From positions 310,001 through 374,000 of the forward strand of contig JAJCKG010000001.1 in assembly GCA_020558355.1 (NCBI GenBank): a stretch of 64,000 nucleotides of DNA. Reading direction: 5' to 3'. Source of the stretch: a bacterium 210820-DFI.6.37 (GTDB lineage Bacteria; Bacillota; Clostridia; Peptostreptococcales; Anaerovoracaceae). The notes under the pieces were generated by a model. That model was not told where the DNA came from. It worked only from the letters and a program-made list of their open reading frames with translations, and made no database searches. The translations under genes and the position numbers were made by a program. Below are positions 1 to 8,380 of the stretch, in pieces; within the stretch, counting starts at the first letter, position 1; each line of letters begins with the position of its first letter.

Positions 1-35
1 AGTTTGCATATATTTCTACCTCTCCAAATTATAAT

Positions 36-809
36 CTATTTTCGAACAGACTCATACATCAGGACCCCCGCCGCCACCGCGGCGTTGAGGGAATCAATAT
101 CGCCGGCCATAGGAATCTTAATGATTTTGTGAGCCAGCTTCATCAGTTCATCGGAAATCCCGTTTCCTTCATTTCCAATGATCAGTCCCGTATTTTGCTT
201 CATGTCCACATCGTAATAATACAGCTCTGTGTCAAATCCTGTCGCCAGAATGTTCTTTCCGGTCTCTTCCAGAACAGAAACCGCTTCCTCGGGCGTTTCC
301 GCGTAAAAAACCGGTACGCGAAACAGCGATCCGGCCGCTGCCCGTACGATCTTGGGCGAGAAAAGATCCGCGGTGCCCTTCATAGCCATAACTCCGCTGT
401 AGCCCGCGGCGTCGGCAGTCCTTATAATGGTCCCGATATTGCCCGGATCCTGCAGCCGGTCCAGAAGGACCACATTTCCTGAGCCCTTCCTGATTTCCCC
501 GCAGAAGGCTTCTCTGGTCATTTCTTTTTTTTCTACAACGGCCAGAATTCCCTGACTGGTAGTGGTCTGCGCCAGCTGTGAGAACAGCTTCCCGTCCGCT
601 ACCGCGCAGGGGCATGGAAAGCTGTCAGGCCGCAGACCATAATCCGGCCTCGCGATAACCATAACCAGCTTTTGTCCTGTGGCTATGGCGTCCCGGATCA
701 CCTTTTCCCCTTCAATCAGATACTGCCCGTACAGATCCCGGTACTTCCTCGCGGCCAGACGGCCGCACTGCTTATATAATCGATTGTCTTTTGATGTGAT
801 CTGTTTCAT
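36..809 (-). CDS. TrmH/SpoU-family RNA 2'-O-methyltransferase
   Basis: A SPOUT-superfamily methyltransferase that would transfer a methyl group from S-adenosylmethionine to a ribose 2'-OH in rRNA or tRNA. The first ~90 residues resemble the SpoU substrate-binding (L30e-like) domain. The catalytic half shows the three SpoU motifs: a QDPGNIGTIIRTADA segment near residue 120, an IIGNEGNGIS segment near residue 212, and IPMAGDIDSLNAAVAAGVL at the C-terminus. At 257 residues it is normal for the family. It is the last gene of the minus-strand block, separated from ftsZ by a terminator, so it probably has its own promoter. Which RNA it modifies cannot be told from sequence. Confidence 0.9.
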   Translation of the reverse strand: MKQITSKDNRLYKQCGRLAARKYRDLYGQYLIEGEKVIRDAIATGQKLVMVIARPDYGLRPDSFPCPCAVADGKLFSQLAQTTTSQGILAVVEKKEMTREAFCGEIRKGSGNVVLLDRLQDPGNIGTIIRTADAAGYSGVMAMKGTADLFSPKIVRAAAGSLFRVPVFYAETPEEAVSVLEETGKNILATGFDTELYYYDVDMKQNTGLIIGNEGNGISDELMKLAHKIIKIPMAGDIDSLNAAVAAGVLMYESVRK

Positions 810-821
810 ATTCCTTTGATG

Positions 822-847
822 AAGAAAAAGCCGGTCAACTGCCGGCT
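822..847 (-). terminator. Rho-independent terminator after ftsZ
   Basis: On the minus strand AGCCGG and CCGGCT form a stem around a short loop, directly followed by CTTTTTCTTC. It lies between the ftsZ stop and the methyltransferase start and would end the dcw transcript. Confidence 0.75.
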
Positions 848-869
848 CTCCTTTATATCATTATTGATT

Positions 870-1985
870 CTACTTTGTCAAGAAGGTCGGAATCGTAAAG
901 TCATCGTTCAGCAGACTGCTGTCCTTATCATCCTTGCTGTCCAGAACAGAATCCGCGGCAGCGTCACCGCCCGTCTTCTTCTCTGTCTCCACGCCCGGAA
1001 TCACAGAGCTGCTCAGAATTTCTTCGCTGGGTCTGCTTTCAAAACCGGTAGCAATCACTGTGATGAAGATTTCATCCTTGATATCCTCTTTGATCGCGGC
1101 GCCGAAGATAATGATCGCGTTGCTGTCAGCAGCCTTTTCGATCTCGCTTGCCGCTTCGTTGGCTTCCAGCATTCCCAGATCGTATCCGCCTGTAACATTG
1201 ATAAGTACCGCCTTCGCTCCATCGATGCTGGTTTCCAGAAGAGGACTTTCGATCGCGTCCTTGACAGCCTGTGAAACTCTTCCTTCTCCGGAACCCTTTC
1301 CTACGCCCATATGCGCAATTCCTCTGTCCTTCATTACCGTAGTTACATCGGCAAAGTCCAGATTGATGAGAGCGTCGTTGATAATCAGTTCGGAAATACC
1401 CTGAATACCCTGCTTCAGCACTTCATCAGCCATGTCGAAGGCTTCCAGAAGGGATGTGTTTTCTTCAACGGTTTCCAAAAGCTTGTCGTTTGGTACAATA
1501 ACCAGGGAATCTACATATTTTTTCAGGAATTTGATACCCAGCTCCGCGTGTTCTCCGCGTTTTTTGCCTTCGAATGTAAAAGGCTTTGTCACAACGCCTA
1601 CGGTCAGGATACCCATATCTTTTGCTACCTTTGCCACGATGGGAGCCGCTCCGGTTCCTGTACCGCCTCCCATACCCGCTGTGATGAACACCATATCAGC
1701 GCCGGTAATAAACTTGGACAGGTCCTCCAGGTTTTCCTCCGCGGACTTCTGGCCGATCTCAGGATTGCCGCCCGCGCCCAGACCTTTTGTCAGCTTTTCA
1801 CCGATCTGAAGCTTTGTCTCCGCCTTGCAGCGGGCCAGAGCCTGCTTGTCCGTATTTATCGCAATATAGGCTACGCCCTGCATGCCTGCATCTATCATTC
1901 TATTAACTGCGTTACATCCGCCGCCGCCCACACCAACGACTTTAATCTTTGCCGGCGTTGACTCGTTCATCTCAAATTGTAACAT
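870..1985 (-). CDS. ftsZ: Cell division protein FtsZ
   Basis: Tubulin-like GTPase that forms the cytoplasmic Z ring. The glycine-rich N-terminal nucleotide segment ([14 protein letters not shown], from residue 17) and the tubulin signature [12 protein letters not shown] (around residue 104) are intact, followed by the T7-loop/C-terminal tubulin domain, a short acidic linker and the C-terminal peptide DDFTIPTFL that normally docks FtsA, SepF or ZapA. At 371 residues it is of usual length. No ftsA is present in the cluster, consistent with many Clostridia that use SepF instead. A GGGGAGGT Shine-Dalgarno lies before the ATG. It is separated from the sbp gene by about 110 bases that contain its own extended -10 promoter. 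Confidence 0.98.
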   Translation of the reverse strand: MLQFEMNESTPAKIKVVGVGGGGCNAVNRMIDAGMQGVAYIAINTDKQALARCKAETKLQIGEKLTKGLGAGGNPEIGQKSAEENLEDLSKFITGADMVFITAGMGGGTGTGAAPIVAKVAKDMGILTVGVVTKPFTFEGKKRGEHAELGIKFLKKYVDSLVIVPNDKLLETVEENTSLLEAFDMADEVLKQGIQGISELIINDALINLDFADVTTVMKDRGIAHMGVGKGSGEGRVSQAVKDAIESPLLETSIDGAKAVLINVTGGYDLGMLEANEAASEIEKAADSNAIIIFGAAIKEDIKDEIFITVIATGFESRPSEEILSSSVIPGVETEKKTGGDAAADSVLDSKDDKDSSLLNDDFTIPTFLTK

Positions 1986-2027
1986 CAGAAATTACCTCCC
2001 CTATATTTTTTATACAACTTATTAAAC

Positions 2028-2036
2028 ATTATAGCA
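2028..2036 (-). promoter_or_regulatory. Extended -10 promoter for ftsZ
   Basis: The minus strand reads TGCTATAAT, a perfect -10 with the TGn extension, about 45 bases before the ftsZ start. No good -35 is visible at 17 bases, which fits an extended -10 promoter. It would let ftsZ be expressed apart from the long mraZ transcript. Confidence 0.55.
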
Positions 2037-2098
2037 TAAAGAAAAGTCCGATGCATCAGTTTTTCCAATTAAAATACCACTTTTTTACCTCAAAAATG

Positions 2099-2458
2099 CT
2101 ACATTTTCCGCTGTTTTCGTTCGCGGTGTCTCTCAATGATCATACGCCGGATGGCTGCCAGATTGTTAAAGAGCCTTCCTCCAAAAACAAAAATAGCCGC
2201 GTAGTAGAGAGGCACGCCCAGCTTGTCGCCTACAAAGGTCAGCACCCCTGCCAAAAGCGCGTTGGTCGCGAAGCCGGAAACAAAGATGGTTGTGTCGTAT
2301 TTATCCTCCATCATAGAACGAATGGCTCCGATGACAGAATCCATCGCCGCCAAAAGCGCCATAGTAATATAAAAGGAATATTCTGTAGGATACGTAATAT
2401 CCAGCACAAAGCCCAGGATCAGCCCCAGCGCCAGGGCCGCTACCATTATTAAAATCAA
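2099..2458 (-). CDS. sbp: Small basic protein (Sbp, DUF1290 family)
   Basis: A 119-residue membrane protein of the Sbp/DUF1290 family, found next to ftsZ or ftsQ in many Bacillota; its exact function is unknown. Three to four hydrophobic segments (residues 2-20, 28-45, 58-77, 82-100) and a strongly basic tail ending HRERKQRKM are visible. The reading frame begins with a TTG that overlaps the stop of the preceding DUF881 gene, with an AAGGAGG 10 bases upstream; an ATG four codons later is an alternative start. Tight coupling to the DUF881 pair supports a shared envelope role. Confidence 0.85.
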   Translation of the reverse strand: MILIMVAALALGLILGFVLDITYPTEYSFYITMALLAAMDSVIGAIRSMMEDKYDTTIFVSGFATNALLAGVLTFVGDKLGVPLYYAAIFVFGGRLFNNLAAIRRMIIERHRERKQRKM

Positions 2459-3174
2459 GATCCCTGATCCTCCTTTTCTTCTTTCATATACTGATATTCC
2501 ATCTCTTTTTTCAGCGCCGGTATCCGTATGTCACTGCCGGACTGGATCTGAAACCGCACGCCCCATTCCCGCAGCTCTTTTCCATAGCCGCCCACTCCGA
2601 TCAGGCGGTCTGTCATTCTGGTGCTGTCTCCGACAGCCTGAATCACAAAGGGCCTCGCGTAAGTGCGCCCATTGATCCGTACTGTATAACCCGCGCAGGA
2701 GATGGAGGTATGCTCCGCGATTCGCTGCCCGTTTACAGAAATCGCCTCGGCTCCGGACGCTTTCAGTTCATTGATAATCCGCAGAATATCATTGTCATGG
2801 ACAAGAAGATTATTCAATTCCTGACTGGTTTCCGCCGCTCCAGTTCCATCATCCACAGTAATGATCACGCCTTTTCCCCGGACAGCTTGAGTCCCCGCAA
2901 GAATTTTATTTTTCAAAAGCTCCTCTTTCAACGCGTTCTGCAGCTTTCCTCCGTCGGCTCTGCTGTACAGAGTCAGGTCCTCCCTGGCCCGCCGGGTCAG
3001 CTCTTGAATTTCCTCCAGCGATTGCTTTTCTCCCTGGATCTGCGCTTTATAATCGCCAATGGTCTTCTGAGAAACATACAGGCGTTCCCCATCTGTCATT
3101 CTTGCCTGCAAAATAATGCCAAAGCCGATGAGAAAGCAGAGCGCCAGAAGCCCCGCTGTTGTTCTTTTTTTCAT
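2455..3174 (-). CDS. DUF881 family membrane-anchored protein (second copy)
   Basis: Single-pass envelope protein with an N-terminal membrane segment (residues 7-23), a coiled-coil-like stretch (about 35-80) and a C-terminal DUF881 domain with the family landmarks KGVIITVDDG, LLVHDNDILRIINELKASGAEAISVNGQRI and a final small alpha/beta module. It is 239 residues, typical for DUF881. The gene is the tandem partner of the next gene upstream, 12 bases away. In Bacillota, DUF881 pairs recur between ftsQ and sbp/ftsZ; a division-linked role is inferred from this, not shown. Confidence 0.85.
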   Translation of the reverse strand: MKKRTTAGLLALCFLIGFGIILQARMTDGERLYVSQKTIGDYKAQIQGEKQSLEEIQELTRRAREDLTLYSRADGGKLQNALKEELLKNKILAGTQAVRGKGVIITVDDGTGAAETSQELNNLLVHDNDILRIINELKASGAEAISVNGQRIAEHTSISCAGYTVRINGRTYARPFVIQAVGDSTRMTDRLIGVGGYGKELREWGVRFQIQSGSDIRIPALKKEMEYQYMKEEKEDQGS

Positions 3175-3186
3175 AAACGCACCGCC

Positions 3187-3912
3187 TTAATCCTCTTCTG
3201 GCCGCGCGTACTGAAAATCCATAACGCCGGAATATCTGGTCATCTCGATCCGCTCTTTTTTCTCAGTGCTGACCACCAGCCCCAGGTTTTTCATAGCCTC
3301 CACTACTCCGGCCCGGATCGTAACCGCGGCCTCCATAGTGTCGCCCGGACCGATGGCGTCTATGGTATATGGCTGAGCGGTGGCTTTCCCGTTGATATTG
3401 ATGTTGTCTCCCGCAAGGCTGATTTCCGTGGTCTGCACGATCCGTTCCCCATTGATGGAAATAGCCTCCGCTCCGGCTTCTTTCAATTTATTGACCACAT
3501 TCAGCAGATATTCATAATTATAGGCAATCAGGCTGAAGGTCTCATTTTCCTCACTGGCCTCCACCGGCGGATCTTTGATCACAATGCGGAGCCCCGGGCC
3601 ATATACATCCGTCAAACCGGCCGCGATTTTATTTTTTTGATTTTCCTCCACCATGGTTCGGATAGAGTCACTCTCTCCGGCCTTGTCCCGCTGAATGGAC
3701 GCCAGCTGTTCCTCCAGCGTTTTCAGCTGTTCCAGAGCGGCTTCCTTTTCCTCTGTCGCCTGGGTCAGCCGCGCTTCATATCCCTTCAGCTTTGCCAGAG
3801 GCACCAGGGCTCCCTGATCGTCTCCGGCAGTTGTGCTGATTTGTACTGAAATAATAAAACCGATCAGGAATGTCAGTACCGCCGCAATTGCAATACCCTT
3901 TTTTTTCGCCAT
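3187..3912 (-). CDS. DUF881 family membrane-anchored protein (first copy)
   Basis: Paralogue of the adjacent gene. It has an N-terminal transmembrane helix (residues 6-25), a predicted coiled coil (about 40-85, rich in E, K, L and Q) and the DUF881 core with GLRIVIKDPP, NYEYLLNVVNKLKEAGAEAISING and ERIVQTTEISLAG. It is 241 residues long with a GGGAGAAT Shine-Dalgarno close to its ATG. The two copies have diverged clearly, so the duplication is old. It lies 15 bases downstream of ftsQ in the same transcript. Confidence 0.85.
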   Translation of the reverse strand: MAKKKGIAIAAVLTFLIGFIISVQISTTAGDDQGALVPLAKLKGYEARLTQATEEKEAALEQLKTLEEQLASIQRDKAGESDSIRTMVEENQKNKIAAGLTDVYGPGLRIVIKDPPVEASEENETFSLIAYNYEYLLNVVNKLKEAGAEAISINGERIVQTTEISLAGDNININGKATAQPYTIDAIGPGDTMEAAVTIRAGVVEAMKNLGLVVSTEKKERIEMTRYSGVMDFQYARPEED

Positions 3913-3927
3913 ATTCTCCCGCTTCTC

Positions 3928-4797
3928 CTATTTGCCCTTCTTATTAAAAGAATAATACTGGTCATCTCCGATGTTAATTACACCTTTTTTAATTTTTCGT
4001 TTGACCACAAGGTCGTAAAGGACCGCCTTAAGGTTTCCTTCTTCCATTCCTTTCATCAGGTTGGTGGTTTTTCCGCTGCAGATAAGCTTGTCATTGACAT
4101 AGGCCTTTACCAGGATGCCGGAAAGCTGGATTTTCTTAAAATAAAGATCCGCTTTGGTCATTTCCTTTAAAATCTTCAGCTCCTGCTGGAGCACCTTGTC
4201 TTCCTTTACTGTCACCCCGCTTCCCGGCTCTGCTTCTGTTATGGTCAGGCCTTCCAAAAGAGTCAGCTTTGGCGCTTTCTCCGCGATATCCAGCACTGTA
4301 CCGGAAGCGTCGATAATCACATATTCGCTGTCTTTCTGAATCACGGCGGCTTCCTGCCGTTCTGTCAGCTGGATTTCTACGCCGGAAGGCAGCTTTCGTT
4401 TTACGGAAGCCTCCTTGATATATGGGTTTTCAGTCAGCTTGTCCTCACAGGACCCGCTCCGGAACTCAAAAAGATTCATTCCCTTCTTCAGTCCGGCCAT
4501 GTCCTGAATCTCTTCCGCGGTAAACCGACTGCTTTCTCCCGTCGTTATGGTCTTAATGTTGAATACGGAAGAATGCAGGAAAAAATAAAGCCCCACGCAC
4601 AGGGCGATGAGAATCACCAGCTTCAGCAGATATCTCTTTTTCTTCCTCTTTTTCTTTTTCCTCACCGGTCTTTTTCCGGATGATACCTGAGAAGGGGCGC
4701 GCTCCGGCGCCCCTTCCTCCTTCATATCCATGGATCCTGTTGTATCTGTTTCATATTCTTCTGTGTTTATTTTTGTTGTATGATAATCTTTTTTCAT
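3928..4797 (-). CDS. ftsQ: Cell division protein FtsQ/DivIB
   Basis: Bitopic division protein of the FtsQ-FtsL-FtsB type. A charged cytoplasmic N-terminus with a lysine/arginine cluster (about residues 45-58) precedes one transmembrane helix (about 60-78), then a POTRA domain beginning FNIKTITTGESSRFTAEEI and an FtsQ/DivIB C-terminal domain (SVKRKLPSGVEIQLTERQEAA). I place the start at the ATG at 4797, which has AGG upstream; a GTG two codons earlier is possible. It overlaps the end of murA by a few bases. Length about 289 residues fits DivIB. Confidence 0.88.
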   Translation of the reverse strand: MKKDYHTTKINTEEYETDTTGSMDMKEEGAPERAPSQVSSGKRPVRKKKKRKKKRYLLKLVILIALCVGLYFFLHSSVFNIKTITTGESSRFTAEEIQDMAGLKKGMNLFEFRSGSCEDKLTENPYIKEASVKRKLPSGVEIQLTERQEAAVIQKDSEYVIIDASGTVLDIAEKAPKLTLLEGLTITEAEPGSGVTVKEDKVLQQELKILKEMTKADLYFKKIQLSGILVKAYVNDKLICSGKTTNLMKGMEEGNLKAVLYDLVVKRKIKKGVINIGDDQYYSFNKKGK

Positions 4798-6047
4798 ATG
4801 CACCTGTCGATATCCGCGCCCAGCTTTTTTAATTCTTTGTGGAAGTCGCAGTATCCCCGTTCAATAAACTTTATATTTTCTACAATGGTTTCGCCCTGAG
4901 CCATCAGTCCTGCCAGGACCAGCGCGGCGCCGCCCCGAAGGTCTTCAGCGCTCACCGGCGCGCCTTTAAGGCACTCCGCTCCCTTTATTATAGCGATTCT
5001 TTGGAAAATTTCAATATCCGCGCCCATTTTTGTAAGCTCCCGCAGGGATTTAAAGCGGTTTTCAAAAATTCGCTCTTCGATTTGTGTCCGTCCCGCGGCG
5101 GCTGTCATCAGGGCGGAAAACTGGGGCTGCAGGTCAGTAGGAAACTCCGGATAAGGCCCGGTCTGAAGCTTTTCTACCGCGTACAGCCGCCCCGGACCCC
5201 GCAGCCATACCTCTCTGGGCTTCCGCCTGACCCTGCATCCGGCGTACCGCAGGAATCGAATCAGACATTTCAGCGAATCGGTCTCAAGCCCCCGCAGCAC
5301 CAGTTCCCCTCCTGTTCCTGCCGCGGCCATCAGAAAAGTACCGGCTTCGATCCGGTCTCCCATAATCTCATAGCTGCTGCCGTGAAGCCGCTGTCTCCCT
5401 TTTATCACGATTCTGGATGTGCCGGCCCCCTTGATCTTCGCGCCGCAGCTGTTGAGATAATTCTGCAGGTCGATAATTTCCGGTTCCTTTGCCCCGTTAT
5501 GTATTACAGTCTCCCCTTTTGCCCCTAGAGCGGCCATCATAACATTCTCTGTAGCGCCTACACTGGGAAAATCCAAAACGATATTCGTCCCCCGCAGATC
5601 GCTTCCTGAAAAAATCAGCTGGCCGTCCTTTTCCTCAATCTCCGCTCCCAGCTGACTCAGCGCCTTTTTATGTATGTCTACAGGCCGTTTCCCAATTGCG
5701 CAGCCTCCCGGCTGGCTGACAATGGCCCGGCCGCATCTGGTCAGGAGCGGTCCTACGAGAAAAATAGAGGATCGCATCTTTTCCATCAGCCTTTTCTCTA
5801 CCTGCCAGTCGCTGAGCCCGGATGTGTCAGCCAGCACCTGCCCCTTGTCCTGTCTGACTTTGCATCCCAGCGTTTCCAGGATCTCTCTCATTACAGCAAC
5901 ATCTGAAATGCAGGGGCATCCGTCAAACAGATTTTCTCCGCCGGTTACAATTGACGCCGCCAATATGGGCAGCGCCGCGTTCTTTGCTCCGTTTACCCTG
6001 TATTCGCCCCTGATGGGGTTTCCTCCCCGTATATGATAGCTTTCCAA
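4794..6047 (-). CDS. murA: UDP-N-acetylglucosamine 1-carboxyvinyltransferase (MurA)
   Basis: First committed step of peptidoglycan precursor synthesis in the cytoplasm: transfers enolpyruvate from PEP to UDP-GlcNAc. The active-site loop PGGCAIGKRPVDIH carries the catalytic Cys that is the fosfomycin target; the N-terminal VNGAKNAALP motif and the C-terminal DLRGGAALVLAGL segment are also typical. The frame is open ten codons further upstream, but a GGAGG sits inside that extension and a TTG at 6047 gives a 417-residue protein starting MESYHIRGG, matching usual MurA length, so I choose TTG. Placing murA in dcw between murG and ftsQ is a known Clostridial arrangement. Confidence 0.95.
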   Translation of the reverse strand: MESYHIRGGNPIRGEYRVNGAKNAALPILAASIVTGGENLFDGCPCISDVAVMREILETLGCKVRQDKGQVLADTSGLSDWQVEKRLMEKMRSSIFLVGPLLTRCGRAIVSQPGGCAIGKRPVDIHKKALSQLGAEIEEKDGQLIFSGSDLRGTNIVLDFPSVGATENVMMAALGAKGETVIHNGAKEPEIIDLQNYLNSCGAKIKGAGTSRIVIKGRQRLHGSSYEIMGDRIEAGTFLMAAAGTGGELVLRGLETDSLKCLIRFLRYAGCRVRRKPREVWLRGPGRLYAVEKLQTGPYPEFPTDLQPQFSALMTAAAGRTQIEERIFENRFKSLRELTKMGADIEIFQRIAIIKGAECLKGAPVSAEDLRGGAALVLAGLMAQGETIVENIKFIERGYCDFHKELKKLGADIDRCI

Positions 6048-6114
6048 TTCAAAAAACACCTCCGAAACATACTCCATAGTATGCCGGAGGCATCCTTTAA
6101 GTTCCTGACTGGAT

Positions 6115-7218
6115 TTAGCGTCTGATATCCAGATTGTTGCAGATAATATCCGCCGCGTCTACCGGCGCGCACGCTTTGCTGCGGGCCGCCATTTCTTCTA
6201 CCAGCCGCGGATCGTTTTTCAGTTTCAGAATCTGCGCGATCAGCTTTTCATGATCCAGATCCTTTTCTTCTACAATGATGGCTCCGCCATGATCCGCTAC
6301 AGCCTTGGCGTTGTAATACTGGTGGTTGCCGGTGACAATGGGTGACGGAATAAAAATGGCCGCTTTTCCGCAGACAGTCACCTCGGCCACAGTCAGCGCC
6401 CCGCTTCTGCTGATGACCAGATCCGCCGCGGAAAGATAATCCTCCATATTGCTGATATATTCCAGAATGTGAATGTTATCCGCCAGCTTTATTCCCATTT
6501 CGTCCTTTAAAGCGTGGAGGATCGCGTCATAATACCGGCGTCCGGTGGCCATGCACACCTGAATCCCCTCCATGCCGTTCATCGTCTCGATTACGCTGAG
6601 CATGGCTTTATTGATCCGTCCCGCTCCCTGACTTCCTCCGAATACCAGAAGAATAAAATCCTTCTGCGAAAATCCCAGCTTCTTTCTGGCTTCCTTCTGA
6701 TCCGCTTCAAAAAACGCTTTTCGTACCGGATTTCCCGCAAGGACATGTTTTTCCTTATGTTTAAAATACTCCCGCGCTTCCGGAAATCCCAGAAAGAGTT
6801 TTTCGACATGCTTTTCCAGCAGCTTGTTGGTCACCCCCGGAAAAGCGTTCTGTTCATGTGTATAAGTCTTTACGCCTGCTTTATGCGCCGCCCGTACAAC
6901 AGGCCCGCAAACATATCCGCCGGTTCCGATAACCAGATCCGGACCAAATGCTTTGATCAGCTTTTTCGCCTGCCGGTTCCCCTGGCTCAGCTTTTTTAAA
7001 ACCTCAATATTTTTAACAGGGTTTTTCCGGTTAAAGCCCTCTACTGTGATAAATTCGATGGGATATCCGTTCTCCGGTACGATGGTTTTTTCCAGTCCCC
7101 GCTCGGTTCCTACAAAAAGGATCTCGCTGTCCGGATAGCGCTCTTTGATTTTGTCCGCAATGGCAATGGCCGGATAAATGTGCCCGCCCGTGCCTCCGCC
7201 GGTCATAATGACTTTCAT
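6115..7218 (-). CDS. murG: UDP-GlcNAc:undecaprenyl-PP-MurNAc-pentapeptide transferase (MurG)
   Basis: Membrane-associated GT28 glycosyltransferase that converts lipid I to lipid II on the inner face of the membrane. The N-terminal GGGTGGHIYPA loop (residues 7-17), the second glycine-rich VFGGSQGAGRIN loop near residue 193 and the UDP-GlcNAc site ISRSGALTVAE near residue 268 are intact. The 367-residue length is standard. The gene follows ftsW by 11 bases. Confidence 0.97.
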   Translation of the reverse strand: MKVIMTGGGTGGHIYPAIAIADKIKERYPDSEILFVGTERGLEKTIVPENGYPIEFITVEGFNRKNPVKNIEVLKKLSQGNRQAKKLIKAFGPDLVIGTGGYVCGPVVRAAHKAGVKTYTHEQNAFPGVTNKLLEKHVEKLFLGFPEAREYFKHKEKHVLAGNPVRKAFFEADQKEARKKLGFSQKDFILLVFGGSQGAGRINKAMLSVIETMNGMEGIQVCMATGRRYYDAILHALKDEMGIKLADNIHILEYISNMEDYLSAADLVISRSGALTVAEVTVCGKAAIFIPSPIVTGNHQYYNAKAVADHGGAIIVEEKDLDHEKLIAQILKLKNDPRLVEEMAARSKACAPVDAADIICNNLDIRR

Positions 7219-7229
7219 ATTTTCCGCTC

Positions 7230-8357
7230 CTATTTTACTTGTGCCGTATGCCGCGAAATATTCAGCAGTATGCCTACGCTTCCCATAAACAGCATCAGGG
7301 CGTTTCCCCCGTAGCTTACAAAGGGCAGCGTAACTCCGGTCGGCGGCATAGAAGATGTAACGACTGCTATATTTAAAATTACCTGAATGGCGATCATGAT
7401 AACGATTCCGGAAGCCATGAGCGTGCCAAACTGATCCGGCGCGTTGACCGCGATATGGATTCCTCTCCAGATCAGCACCGCGTAAGCCGCGAGAAGCACA
7501 ATGATCCCGATAAAGCCCAGCTCTTCTCCAATGATGGCAAGGATGAAATCGTTCTGCGGTTCCGGAAGATAAAGGTTTTTCTGGATGCTCTTTCCCAGTC
7601 CTACGCCGAAAAGTCCGCCCGATCCCAGAGCCATAAGGGACTGGACAACCTGAAATCCGTCTCCCAGGGGATCCGCGAAGGGGTCCATAAAGCTGGTAAA
7701 CCGCTTTGCCCAGTGGCTGTCTGGGTTGGTCAGGATAATGGCCATGATTCCCGCGGCCCCAAGGCCTCCCAGGGTCCAGAAATACCGCATTTTCATTCCT
7801 GCCACTACCATCATCATAATGACAATAGCTACTACGGTGATGGCCGTTGACATGTTAGGCTGGGCCAGAATCAGGCCTCCGTAAAGACCGCACAGCCCCA
7901 GCATAGGCAGAATCCCCTTGGTAAAGGACAGGATACGCCTCGGTTTTTCGCTGAAATACCACGCGGTAAACATAATCAGCGCAATTTTAGAAATTTCTCC
8001 CGGCATGATGGTAATAGGCCCCAGCTTCAGCCATCTTACAGCGCCGTTACTGCCGTGGCCCACCCCCGGAATCATAATGATAACCAGCAGGATAAAGCTG
8101 GCGATCAGCGCGATGAGGGCGATCTTTTTATAGTTCCGGTAGTCGAAGACCGCCGTAAAAAGCATAAGCCCAAAACCCAGAAAGGCCCACATAATATCTC
8201 TGATCAGATATCCATATGGAGACCCGGTTTCACTTTCATTGATGGATTGGTAATAACTGGCTGAAAACACCATGATCACACCAAAGATCACCAGTGCCAA
8301 TGTCAGTATGGCCAGTATAAAATCCCCTGATTTTAAATTGTTTATTTTCCCGTTCAT
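7230..8357 (-). CDS. ftsW: Peptidoglycan polymerase FtsW (SEDS family)
   Basis: Polytopic SEDS glycosyltransferase that polymerises lipid II at the septum with its class B PBP partner. About ten transmembrane segments are visible. Family marks include GSNGAVRWLKLGPITIMPGE, where the catalytic-type loop lies, AQPNMSTAI, GLGKSIQKNLYLPEPQNDFILAIIGEELGF and the C-terminal PPTGVTLPFVSYGG. The frame is open 16 codons further upstream into murD, but the ATG at 8357 (MNGKINN) has GGAGAGG a few bases before it; it gives 375 residues. It could also be a RodA-type protein, but position in dcw favours FtsW. Confidence 0.93.
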   Translation of the reverse strand: MNGKINNLKSGDFILAILTLALVIFGVIMVFSASYYQSINESETGSPYGYLIRDIMWAFLGFGLMLFTAVFDYRNYKKIALIALIASFILLVIIMIPGVGHGSNGAVRWLKLGPITIMPGEISKIALIMFTAWYFSEKPRRILSFTKGILPMLGLCGLYGGLILAQPNMSTAITVVAIVIMMMVVAGMKMRYFWTLGGLGAAGIMAIILTNPDSHWAKRFTSFMDPFADPLGDGFQVVQSLMALGSGGLFGVGLGKSIQKNLYLPEPQNDFILAIIGEELGFIGIIVLLAAYAVLIWRGIHIAVNAPDQFGTLMASGIVIMIAIQVILNIAVVTSSMPPTGVTLPFVSYGGNALMLFMGSVGILLNISRHTAQVK

Positions 8358-8380
8358 TGACCTCTCCATCCTGCCGCTTT

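Noticed and set aside
129..482. Open frames on the plus strand opposite the methyltransferase and many similar frames through the dcw, met and pyr regions
   Set aside because: They lie antisense to strongly recognised genes and their translations show no family motif; they are shadows of GC-rich third codon positions.
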